In this document: positions 35,068 to 42,917 of the stretch, in pieces
Layout of the letters: each line of letters opens with the position of its first letter
Numbering within the stretch: the first letter of the stretch is position 1
NCBI GenBank assembly: GCA_964473645.1
Contig: CAYYPW010000004.1
Location: forward strand, 62,001 to 126,000
Source of the DNA: HdN1 sp964473645
GTDB taxonomy: Bacteria > Pseudomonadota > Gammaproteobacteria > Pseudomonadales > Ketobacteraceae
Length of the DNA stretch: 64,000 nt
Direction: 5' to 3'
The notes under the pieces: model-generated
The model's database searches: none
Seen by the model: the letters and a program-made list of their open reading frames with translations, nothing else
What the model was told of the DNA's origin: nothing
Position numbers and translations under genes: made by a program

Positions 35068-36215
35068 CAGCAACCACCTCCCTGCGTTTTATACGTCAGT
35101 ACCGGTTTGAAACGCGCTACCGGGGTAATCAGGTCGGCCTGAATCATCGACTCTAATACTTTTTCTATAGATTTATAGGCTTCAGGTGCTTCCTCGAACA
35201 AAAGATCCTTGTTCTTGCAAATCACCCGACTACCTAACGCTGTGCGATGAAGATCAGTAGCACGATAACGGTGAGATAAGCGATCTTTGCACTCGCTACG
35301 CATCCATTTTCGACCAGCACCATGAGCAAGTGAATATAAGCTCGCCTCGCTAAATTTTGGCTGCACCAGATAACTGTAATCACCTCGCGAACCAGGAATC
35401 ATTACCAACCCAACATCTGCAGGTGTTGCGCCTTTTCGGTGAAGCCAGCAGCTCTCGTTTTGATAATTAACGGGTGATACAAGGTTGTGATTCACCTCCA
35501 GCACTCTTTCGCCACTTGCGCCCAGGCGATTTAGCATTCGCCGGGCGATAAGTTCGCGGTTGAGCATCGCAAAACGCAATGCCTGTTCGTGCTGATCCAG
35601 ATAGGCAGTGAAGTCTTCTGTATTTTCTATCAGGCCTTGATGCGAAAATTTTTCGACATGCTGACGCAATATCCATTCGCCGAAACCTCTGGAACCGCTA
35701 TGCACGAGCAACACCAACGATTTTTTATCAATATTGGTGGTCGCCAGAAGTTCTTGATCAAGCACTTGATCCAGTTGTTGGAGTTCGGCGAAGTGATTGC
35801 CACCGCCAATTGTTCCCAGGGACCGGTCGAATCCGGTGGGCGTCAGTCGTAAATGCTGCTGTCTTTCAGCAATAAGATCGGCCCAGGATGCATCAAGGGG
35901 TTCATCAATATCTAGCAATCGACGTTCGAATTTATCCAGATTTATCTTCCGGGTTAGCAGATCTGTTTTCCACAGCGCCATTCCGCAGCCGATGTCGTTT
36001 CCTACCAGCGCGGGATAGAGGCGTTGTCGCGTGAGAAAAACGGCGCCAATTGGATAGCCTCGCCCTGGGTGCAGGTCTGGCATACCCGCTGCGCTGACGA
36101 TACCTTCAAGTTCTGCAGTTTTTTCTAATTGTTGGATCGCCTTACTCTCGATCCAGGTATCCGCAGACGCGACAAGCGTGACGCGCGCGGATAGAGAGCG
36201 TATTGAATTGCCCAT
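35067..36215 (-). CDS. rtcB: RNA-splicing ligase RtcB (PrfH-associated type)
   Basis: A 382-aa RtcB ligase that joins 2',3'-cyclic phosphate or 3'-phosphate RNA ends to 5'-OH using GTP and Mn2+. Metal and active-site residues are present: Asp and Cys in GNDIGCGM, His in GGGNHFAE, HSGSRGFG and EVNHNLVS, and the guanylylated His in SLAHGAGRKWMRSE. It is shorter than the tRNA-type RtcB, as expected for the PrfH-linked branch. ATG 36215 is preferred because relatives begin GNSIR; ATG 36227 adds four residues. No archease or RtcA gene is adjacent. Confidence 0.93.
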   Translation of the reverse strand: MGNSIRSLSARVTLVASADTWIESKAIQQLEKTAELEGIVSAAGMPDLHPGRGYPIGAVFLTRQRLYPALVGNDIGCGMALWKTDLLTRKINLDKFERRLLDIDEPLDASWADLIAERQQHLRLTPTGFDRSLGTIGGGNHFAELQQLDQVLDQELLATTNIDKKSLVLLVHSGSRGFGEWILRQHVEKFSHQGLIENTEDFTAYLDQHEQALRFAMLNRELIARRMLNRLGASGERVLEVNHNLVSPVNYQNESCWLHRKGATPADVGLVMIPGSRGDYSYLVQPKFSEASLYSLAHGAGRKWMRSECKDRLSHRYRATDLHRTALGSRVICKNKDLLFEEAPEAYKSIEKVLESMIQADLITPVARFKPVLTYKTQGGGC

Positions 36216-36963
36216 ATACCATTCCATTGAATGAATTATTCAGAAAATTGGATTGGCAGGCACGGTGACTGGGCAAAGCGGTTCTATTTGAAAAGGCGCT
36301 TAGCCAAGGAAAGGCCTGCAAAAGGGGGTGCGGGTTTGTTTCATGAGGCCGGGCTCCTTATGCAGTAGTTGTATGGGGGGGATAAACGTGGCGATAGTTT
36401 ATGTGGCTCCCGAGTGAAATACAAGGGATTTAACTGGCGTCTTGATACCACGACAGAACAACTATGCCCAACAAATGCGATGCAAACGCTGAAAAAGCCA
36501 GGCACACGGAATTTTAGCGAGTGAAAAATTTTGAGCTGCATTATTTATCTCGGCAAGTATTTTCTCAGTAGCTAAATATTTTTGAACGATCCCTAGGGAG
36601 ATGACGATGCCGTGAAGCTGTGCGCGCAGGCCATCCCAACGTTCACATAGCACTTGCCAATTTTTCTCGTCATACGTTCTCTGGAAAACGATTGCGCCAC
36701 TAATAGCTTTGGATGCCCATGCTTTCGGTTAAAGGCCAATTGTAGAAAGCGTCGCGTAGCCGGTTATTTTTTCTCGTTCATGAGCCGTGCAAATCCACCT
36801 TCGGACGGTTGTATTCCTAATGCAACCGGACGCTGAGCTTGTTCCGAAAGCAGAGTTGCTCGCTACACGAAAAAGAAGAATATTTTTAAAATCAAATACT
36901 TGATACTCATCAATTGTAAATTTCATGACCATAGCATTGCCGTCTTAGACGAACAGCAAACGG
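36216..36963. other. gene-poor region between rtcB and the VapC remnant
   Basis: About 750 bp without a convincing gene. All frames are short, codon use is erratic and AT content is raised. A minus-strand frame at 36729-36932 ends in HEREKITGYATLS, faintly like the core of a GNAT acetyltransferase, but it is too short and isolated to call. The region looks like an insertion or toxin-antitoxin site in decay. Confidence 0.5.
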
Positions 36964-37164
36964 GTGGATTCGCTACCCTGGGATAGCGTAGCGGCTAATC
37001 AATACGGACGGGTGAAGGCCGAGATTGAAAAGTACGGACGAATTGTGGCGCCACATGATCTATTGATCACAACGCACGCACTGTCAGTGAGTGCAGTGAT
37101 GGTTGCCAATGATGGCGCTTTTCACTACGTTACCGAGCTGAAATGGGAAGACTGGTCGCTTTAA
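36964..37164 (+). pseudogene. vapC: C-terminal remnant of a VapC-type PIN-domain toxin
   Basis: The 66 codons read LPWDSVAANQYGRVKAEIEK, then APHDLLITTHALS, then VMVANDGAFHYV and ELKWEDW. These match the last third of VapC, including the Asp of DLL and the usual VTN-type motif altered to VAN. A stop codon lies 5 codons upstream, and no N-terminal PIN half (with its first catalytic Asp) or VapB antitoxin is found. It is therefore a truncated, inactive copy. Confidence 0.65.
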
Positions 37165-37345
37165 TCAAAATCGAATCAAAGGCTCCTACCTGCACCGAAT
37201 CATTTAGCGGCATCCCCAATGGGATAATAGGGTTCACAGTCAGCGATTAATTCCAAACGTCTGCTTTATAAAAGAGTCCAGAGAGGTGGCCGATTTCGAC
37301 GTCTCTGAAGGCTAGCGCCACAGCCACGCCTCTGTGATTTACGCC

Positions 37346-37591
37346 TTACTTACAAACCCCCTTGTCCTGTCCCGCCGGAATGTCGCACTTCTTGGAGGCA
37401 CAAACAACGTCTCGCTTGCATGGCTCACCTGTGGGTTGCGGTGGTTTGCACGCTGGTGGTGTCAACGCCAGAATGCATACATTCCCATCCTTGCAGTCGC
37501 TATCACTTTTACATTCATCCGCAGAAAAGGCCAACGACGGCAGCGTAGCGGCAACAATAACGGTCATTTGCAGCAACATTTTCTTGATCAT
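37346..37591 (-). CDS. small secreted cysteine-rich protein
   Basis: An 81-aa precursor. Residues 1-23 form a signal peptide (MIKKMLLQMTVIVAATLP, cleavage near FSA). The mature part of about 58 residues has eight Cys in the pattern CKSDSDC, NVC, PPAC, GEPC, DVVC, KKC, GVC. The CxSDxDCxxGxxC spacing resembles disulfide-rich knottin or Dickkopf-like modules found in secreted bacterial and animal proteins. Four disulfides in the periplasm or outside the cell are inferred. The function is unknown. It is divergent from the chitinase gene. Confidence 0.65.
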   Translation of the reverse strand: MIKKMLLQMTVIVAATLPSLAFSADECKSDSDCKDGNVCILALTPPACKPPQPTGEPCKRDVVCASKKCDIPAGQDKGVCK

Positions 37592-37670
37592 GAAATTTTC
37601 CTTGTTTTCATTCTATAACGATGCGGTTGCAGCGCGACGAAAATCAATTGATCGCCAGACAACACGTCAA

Positions 37671-37692
37671 ATATATCACCTAAGTGGTATAT
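37671..37692. promoter_or_regulatory. imperfect palindrome upstream of the chitinase gene
   Basis: ATATATCAC and GTGGTATAT flank CTAA; eight of nine positions pair. It lies 160 bp upstream of the chitinase start and 80 bp from the divergent Cys-rich gene, where an operator for either gene would be expected. It is a candidate only. Confidence 0.35.
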
Positions 37693-37850
37693 TGCCAGCT
37701 TCCCTCGTCAAATTTATGACACGTCCTGCCTGTTATTATTTAGCCAACGCGTCGGTAATCGATCATCCATCTGGTCGATACCCATCCGCTCTCAACTTCG
37801 CTACCGTTGCACTGTCAGCCACCAGAATCACAAGAAAGCTGAGGACAACC

Positions 37851-39479
37851 ATGCAACGCACTAAAATCAAGACGCTCCTGAAAGCCGTCACCTTCGCAAG
37901 CGCCGCACTTCTCACCACCCAGGCAACCGCAGGCTTTAAAGTCGTCGGCTATTTCCCAACCTGGCAAGCTGACGTCAATACTATTCCCTATCAACAGGTT
38001 ACCCATATTAACTATTCCTTCGTGCTGCCGACTGCCACCGGGCAATTGCAAGCACTCGACGGCGGGGGTTCACGCTTAAGCACATTAGTGCAAAAGGCGC
38101 ACGCAACCAATGTCAAAGTGTTGATCGCCGTCGGCGGCTGGAATAACGGCGACGATTCGGCATTTCGCAGTCTCGCGGCCAACAGCAGTTACCGCAGCAC
38201 CTTTATCAACAATCTCCTTAATTTCGTTGATCAGTATGGTCTGGATGGCGTGGATATCGACTGGGAATATCCTGATGGTGGTGAAGTCGCCAGTTTCAAG
38301 ACGCTTATGCGGGAACTGGGCGATAAACTACGCGCCAAAGGCAAAATATTAACGGCCGCGGTGAGCGCCTACGATGGGGCGGGCAGCATCGATGCTGACG
38401 TCATCAACTCGGTGGATTTCCTCAATCTTATGGTGTATGACATCGGCACCCCCCACTCCACCTACGCACATGCCCAAAACGCACTCACTCATTGGAAATA
38501 CAACGAAGGATTGCCCAAGGATAAAGCGGTATTGGGTGTTCCATTTTATTCGCACACGCAGTGGATTGCCTACAAAGACATTATTGCAAGATATGGTGCT
38601 GCTGCCGCGCAAAGTGATAGCGCCGGCGGTCTCGACTATAACGGCCAACCCACGATACGCGCAAAAGCAGAACTGGCGTCGGCGGAAGCCGGTGGCATCA
38701 TGTTTTGGGAGATTTCACAAGACACCCGCGACAATACATCGCTAATGAAAGAAATTTGGTCGGTCGTAGGCAGTAAAGTGGGTTCTGGCGGCGGTGGCAG
38801 TAGCGGTGGAGGCACAGGAGACGGCACCACTACCAACGGAAATGTCTGCTTCTACGAACATAACAACTATCAGGGGGCCAGTGTTTGTACCTCGGCCAAT
38901 AATGCCGGTATGCCCAGCGGTTGGAATGATCGTATCTCGTCGTTGAAAGCTGCGTCTGGCTATCAAGTTGAAGTGTATGAGCATGGCAATTATGGCGGGC
39001 GTAAAGTCACACTTAGCGGAAACATAAGTGAATTGGGTAGCCGAAATTTCAACGATATTATTTCCTCCTACAAACTGATCAGTGAATCTGGAGGCGGCAC
39101 CACTAGCTATCCAAATTGGCAAGCTGGCTACAACTATAAAACGGGGGATATCGTCAGATATAACGGTAGTCTTTACGTCGCCGAACACGACAATCCCGGC
39201 TATGATCCAGTGATCAGCACTTGGTTTTGGGAGCCCTATAGCGGTTCGGGTGCAGGTACCGGATCAGGTAACACTGGCGGTGGTGGCGGCAGTACAGGCG
39301 GCACCACCGCAGGTTGCGCGGCGTGGGCAGAAGGAAAGACCTATAACGTCGGCACTAAGGTTTCCTATCAAGGGGCCACCTATAAATCACTGGTGACACA
39401 TACTGCCTGGGTCGGCGCAAACTGGAATCCCGCTGCCACAACTACGCTATGGTCCAGGACCAGCGAGAGTTGTCAGTAA
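37851..39479 (+). CDS. secreted GH18 chitinase with beta/gamma-crystallin and two chitin-binding modules
   Basis: A 542-aa secreted chitinase. A signal peptide ends at ATA (about residue 27). The GH18 barrel spans about 29-305 with the catalytic motif DGVDIDWEYP (132-141), acid E139. After a Gly/Ser linker, residues 330-410 form a beta/gamma-crystallin domain (CFYEHNNYQG, NDRISSLK, YEHGNYGGRKV, NDIISSYK), whose NDxxSS loops bind Ca2+. Two CBM5/12-type modules follow (YPNWQAGYNYKTGDIVRYNG, and CAAWAEGKTYNVGTKVSYQG), separated by a Gly-rich linker. The start at ATG 37851 is fixed by GAGGA 6 nt upstream and the signal peptide; in-frame sequence further upstream is not coding. Confidence 0.93.
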   Translation: MQRTKIKTLLKAVTFASAALLTTQATAGFKVVGYFPTWQADVNTIPYQQVTHINYSFVLPTATGQLQALDGGGSRLSTLVQKAHATNVKVLIAVGGWNNGDDSAFRSLAANSSYRSTFINNLLNFVDQYGLDGVDIDWEYPDGGEVASFKTLMRELGDKLRAKGKILTAAVSAYDGAGSIDADVINSVDFLNLMVYDIGTPHSTYAHAQNALTHWKYNEGLPKDKAVLGVPFYSHTQWIAYKDIIARYGAAAAQSDSAGGLDYNGQPTIRAKAELASAEAGGIMFWEISQDTRDNTSLMKEIWSVVGSKVGSGGGGSSGGGTGDGTTTNGNVCFYEHNNYQGASVCTSANNAGMPSGWNDRISSLKAASGYQVEVYEHGNYGGRKVTLSGNISELGSRNFNDIISSYKLISESGGGTTSYPNWQAGYNYKTGDIVRYNGSLYVAEHDNPGYDPVISTWFWEPYSGSGAGTGSGNTGGGGGSTGGTTAGCAAWAEGKTYNVGTKVSYQGATYKSLVTHTAWVGANWNPAATTTLWSRTSESCQ

Positions 39480-39501
39480 CGGTGCGCAGGTTTGGTGAAG
39501 G

Positions 39502-41532
39502 TTAATATTCCAGTTCGATTTGATAAAGCAGTCGGGGTTCCGTTTCCAGGTACAGTTCGTCGATATTTCCACGCACGTATTCAGGCATGGCTGGCTGCTC
39601 ATCAAAAATATTTTCGCAGCGCAGGCGGTGCGTTACACTAGCAAGGCCTGTTTTGTAGAGATCACTAGCTTGGTGTTGATAACTAAGGGTTGCATCGACG
39701 ACGGTACTCGCATCGACGGATTGCTGAATCAACCCGGATTCTGCACTTGCGCGATAGCGAGCGACGGCTGAGAGCGTCCACTGACTCCAAGCCTTGGCAA
39801 TCCCTGTTGCAGCGGAAAAATCAGGCGCGTACTTGAAATTGTAATCATCCTTGCCAGTGACTGGATCAAGCACCGAATCGCCGTCACCACCATCGACATA
39901 GCTGCCATTGACAAAGAGCGTCACCTGCGAGGGTGATGCATAACGCAGCTCGACCTCAATACCGTTGGCAGAGAAAGTATCTGCGTTGTCGTAGTAGTTG
40001 ACACGGGTTTGTGCGTTTCCTTCGGCATCAATGATGTCGCCAAAATTGCGAAATACCTTGTCTTCATAAATACTGTGGTAAACATTGACGTTGATGAGCC
40101 ATTCAGCAGAATGATCGATCGAGGTCAGGTAGGTAATTTCATAGGTTTCAGCGGTTTCCGGCTTGAGTTCAGGATTGCCAAACACTGACGCAACGCCAGA
40201 GACGAAAAAAGATTCAAACAATGAAGGCGCACGGTACGACTGCCCGCAGATAAATTTAATGACGTTGGCGTCGTCAAGCTGATAGATCCACGTGGCGCTC
40301 GCAGAGGTGTTGCTGCCGAACAGCTCATTCTCAGATTGCCTGATGCCGAGTTGCCAGCGGTGTTGCGTATTCACTTGGCGTCCCAACTGGCCAAACGTGC
40401 TGTATTCGTAAATGGATTGGCCAGCCATGTTCGGGTCTGTGGCTATACCGGTTCGAAAACCGACACCGCGATACCGATCAGCATATCGATAATCATAGTC
40501 TGCACCGATTTCTGCATCGTAGTGATCCAATAGTCGGGACAGATATTTTAGGTGGGCGCTACTGCGATAACCGCCAACGTCCGTGCTTGTCGTCAGGCTT
40601 GAAAAAGCTCTTTCGTGCTCATCATACTGCACGCTTGCAATGAGCCGTTCGTTTTCCGCTATTTCATGATCGAACTTGTAATGGATCGCGGACCCGGTTC
40701 TATCGGTGGTGCGTCCGGCACCGCTTTCCATAGTGATACGTGCGCCAAAGCGGTTGTCTTCCTGATCAAACAGATTGATCAGCAAATGGTGATCGCTATA
40801 TTGATAGTAAGCGGTTGCATTGCGGATGTTCTGTTGGTCTTGCAGGGTCGCCTGATCTGTCAGGTCGCTACCATTAAAGTAATTTTCGCCGCGAAAAGGG
40901 TAGCGCTGACCGTCTTCATCGAATTGGCTGACGGCCACATAACCCTGCCCGCGTTCCCCGCGATAGCTATAGCTGGCGCCGCCTCCACGCCAGGATTGGC
41001 TGCCAAGTCCCACATAGACGCGTCCACCAGTTTGCGCTTCATCTCGCAGCACCACATTGACTGCGCCAGAATACGCATTCGTTCCATATTGCACCGAGGC
41101 CGGGCCCCTTAGAATTTCTATTCGTTCAACGTCCTGAATATTGATTCGCTCTATGACAGGCTCACCGGTAACGCCCGACCACAGCGGCACGTTGTTGATC
41201 ATGAATAGAATTTTATTGGCGTAGCTTTCTGGCAACACGCCACGCGCAACTGGGACATCCTTGAAAATATAGCTGCGAATCACGTCAAAACCGGGGGCTG
41301 TCTCAAGTGCCTGGCCGACGGTGCGATAGCCATACCGATCCAGATCGCTTCGACTAATGATGCTGACGGTCGAAACCGAGTCGAACAAGGTTTCCTGCGT
41401 GGTGGATGCAACAGTGATCTTGACCTTTATCAGCTCTTCGAGGCTCATCTCGAGGAAATTCGTACGCGCCCAGCTGGTTGGCACCCCCCCGGTTGTCGCT
41501 AACACTAGGCTGAAAACAAGAGTATTTCGCAT
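39502..41532 (-). CDS. TonB-dependent outer membrane receptor
   Basis: A 676-aa receptor. After a signal peptide (ending near SWA), a plug domain starts with TTQETLFDSVSTVSIISR and contains RGVLPESYANKILFMINNVPLW and RIEILRGPASVQYGTNAYSGAVNVV. A 22-strand barrel follows and the chain ends in Tyr (YQIELEY), as expected for outer-membrane insertion. ATG 41532 is chosen over GTG 41541. It is convergent with the chitinase gene, 22 bp away. A role in oligosaccharide uptake is possible, but sequence does not identify the ligand. Confidence 0.9.
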   Translation of the reverse strand: MRNTLVFSLVLATTGGVPTSWARTNFLEMSLEELIKVKITVASTTQETLFDSVSTVSIISRSDLDRYGYRTVGQALETAPGFDVIRSYIFKDVPVARGVLPESYANKILFMINNVPLWSGVTGEPVIERINIQDVERIEILRGPASVQYGTNAYSGAVNVVLRDEAQTGGRVYVGLGSQSWRGGGASYSYRGERGQGYVAVSQFDEDGQRYPFRGENYFNGSDLTDQATLQDQQNIRNATAYYQYSDHHLLINLFDQEDNRFGARITMESGAGRTTDRTGSAIHYKFDHEIAENERLIASVQYDEHERAFSSLTTSTDVGGYRSSAHLKYLSRLLDHYDAEIGADYDYRYADRYRGVGFRTGIATDPNMAGQSIYEYSTFGQLGRQVNTQHRWQLGIRQSENELFGSNTSASATWIYQLDDANVIKFICGQSYRAPSLFESFFVSGVASVFGNPELKPETAETYEITYLTSIDHSAEWLINVNVYHSIYEDKVFRNFGDIIDAEGNAQTRVNYYDNADTFSANGIEVELRYASPSQVTLFVNGSYVDGGDGDSVLDPVTGKDDYNFKYAPDFSAATGIAKAWSQWTLSAVARYRASAESGLIQQSVDASTVVDATLSYQHQASDLYKTGLASVTHRLRCENIFDEQPAMPEYVRGNIDELYLETEPRLLYQIELEY

Positions 41533-41623
41533 AGGCTGCACACGATCGTGACGTTCTTTGAACTATAGACCAGCGACCAATGCGACGACGATACCATCAA
41601 TGATTCAAGCGGGATCAGAAACA

Positions 41624-41651
41624 AAAAAGCCCTGAACGATCAGGGCTTTTT
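41624..41651 (-). terminator. intrinsic terminator of tRNA-Ser
   Basis: AAAAAGCCCTG, loop AACGAT, CAGGGCTTTTT. On the minus strand it follows the tRNA by 12 nt with a T-run. The stem is symmetric and could also act on the plus strand. Confidence 0.88.
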
Positions 41652-41663
41652 GTTAACTCAATC

Positions 41664-41754
41664 TGGCGGTGAGGGAGGGATTCGAACCCTCGGTACGCTA
41701 TTAACGTACACACACTTTCCAGGCGTGCTCCTTCAACCGCTCGGACACCTCACC
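41664..41754 (-). tRNA. tRNA-Ser (anticodon GGA)
   Basis: A 91-nt class II tRNA with encoded 3' CCA (GCCA at 41667-41664). The acceptor stem GGTGAGG pairs with CCTCACC. The anticodon loop CTGGAAA lies between CACGC and GTGTG, giving anticodon GGA. A long variable arm (TACGTTAATAGCGTA) and the T-loop GGTTCGAATCC are visible. It reads UCC/UCU serine codons. Two copies of GCTCTCTA, 14 bp apart, lie just upstream (41766 and 41780). Confidence 0.97.
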
Positions 41755-41864
41755 GGGGACAACATGCTCTCTATTACAAGCTCTCTACTACTTCTACCAG
41801 ACTCATAAAGCCCGGCACCAACGAAAAGAGAGGCGCGTAAATATATCCGTCTTGCCCCCTCAAA

Positions 41865-42437
41865 TCAAGGCATTCCGGCAGGCAATCCAAAAAACACAGC
41901 GTTATCCCCTTCATTTGCTGACGGTTTCGGCATCTCCAGCGGGGTTCCCACATATAAAAAGCCGATGATCTGATCTGCTTCCCCTAGCCCAAACCGAGCT
42001 TTCACCGCAGGGTCTGAAGCCATCTCGCCCGTGCGCCACATGCACCCAAAGCCCATGGTATGCAAAGCCAATTGCAGATTTTGCGTCGCGCAACCCGTTG
42101 CCACATGCTGCTCCCACACCGGCACCTTGTGCCCCGTCACCACCTTGCTCGCCACCACCACAATCATCGGTGCCCGCAACGGCATGCCGCGCAAACGCTC
42201 TGCCTGCGCATCCTCAAGCTTCGGGTTTTGTGACTGAGCCGCTGCCACATACAACTCCCCCAACTGACTCAGCCCTTCCCCTTCAATCACAAAAAAACGC
42301 CAGGGACGCAAACGCCCATGGTCAGGGGCCCGTTGCGCGCAAGCCAAAGCCTCTATCATCTGTTCACGAGAAGGCGCCGGCAGCCCAAGTTTTGGTGTTG
42401 AAGCACGCGATTTGATCAGTTGCAGCAGGTCTTGCAT
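41865..42437 (-). CDS. nitroreductase family protein (YdjA-like)
   Basis: A 190-aa FMN-dependent oxidoreductase: SRASTPKLGLPAPSREQM, CAQRAPDHGRLRPWRFFVIEG, ATGCATQNLQLALHTMGFGCMWRTG and the C-terminal GTPLEMP follow the small YdjA branch. ATG 42437 is chosen because family members begin with DLLQLIKSR; an upstream in-frame start at 42470 has no support. It reduces nitro or enone compounds with NAD(P)H, though the natural substrate is unknown. Confidence 0.88.
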   Translation of the reverse strand: MQDLLQLIKSRASTPKLGLPAPSREQMIEALACAQRAPDHGRLRPWRFFVIEGEGLSQLGELYVAAAQSQNPKLEDAQAERLRGMPLRAPMIVVVASKVVTGHKVPVWEQHVATGCATQNLQLALHTMGFGCMWRTGEMASDPAVKARFGLGEADQIIGFLYVGTPLEMPKPSANEGDNAVFFGLPAGMP

Positions 42438-42521
42438 ACAGAAGTCCACGACAAGATAGTGAGCCTGCAAGCATAAATTATTTTGCCTCTCTTCCTAACA
42501 CTAATTGATTTAGGTTAGACT

Positions 42522-42608
42522 TGGCCCCGCAACACGATCCCACACCCGGGCATGTGCGTGAGTCTGGGTGCGGTTATTAAGGGGGAATACCCTTCCCCCT
42601 CTTTTTTT
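42522..42608 (+). ncRNA. candidate small RNA ending in an orphan terminator
   Basis: A textbook plus-strand terminator (42580-42608) has no plus-strand gene before it. The 60 bp upstream can form a hairpin (CACACCC at about 42541 with GGGTGCG at 42566) and start near a weak -10-like TTAGACT. An independent short transcript of about 85 nt is the simplest explanation. It is not 4.5S, 6S or tmRNA by motif. The flanking 42609-42917 shows nothing further. Confidence 0.4.
42580..42608 (+). terminator. orphan intrinsic terminator
   Basis: GGGGGAA (42581-42587), loop TACCC, TTCCCCC (42593-42599), extended by an A-T pair, then TTTTTTT at 42602-42608. The nearest gene to the left is on the other strand, so what it terminates is not a known gene. 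Confidence 0.85.
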
Positions 42609-42917
42609 GTGAACCGGCAGCCCTTCAAATCCAACAAACACTCTGCACAGCTCACCCCGTAGTCCCCATGATCCCCCATTGCCCATGACATTCCTTAAAC
42701 ATCTGAAAGTTGTGAGGCCTGCCAACTAGGCATTACACTCGCGCATTCTCAGCTAGACTTAAACGAGTTACCCGCCAGACCCAACTGAATGCGGCGGCGC
42801 AGGCCAATATCCTGCGCCTATAATGAAAAATTGCACGGATTGTGCGCCTGCAGGCGCGTAATTCAACACCGAACTGACGCACTATCGAACCGGTAGGCCA
42901 TAGGATTTATAGGACGC

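Noticed and set aside
36729..36932. Possible GNAT acetyltransferase fragment on the minus strand
   Set aside because: Only HEREKITGYATLS resembles the family; no acetyl-CoA loop or flanking frame supports it.
37362..37850. In-frame open stretch before the chitinase start, extending it to 705 codons
   Set aside because: The signal peptide and GAGGA ribosome site place the start at 37851. The upstream stretch overlaps the Cys-rich gene on the other strand and has no coding character.
42522..42608. 4.5S, 6S or tmRNA identity for the small RNA candidate
   Set aside because: The GGAAGGAAGCAGCC-type SRP loop, the 6S bubble and the tmRNA tag are all absent, and the length does not fit 6S or tmRNA.
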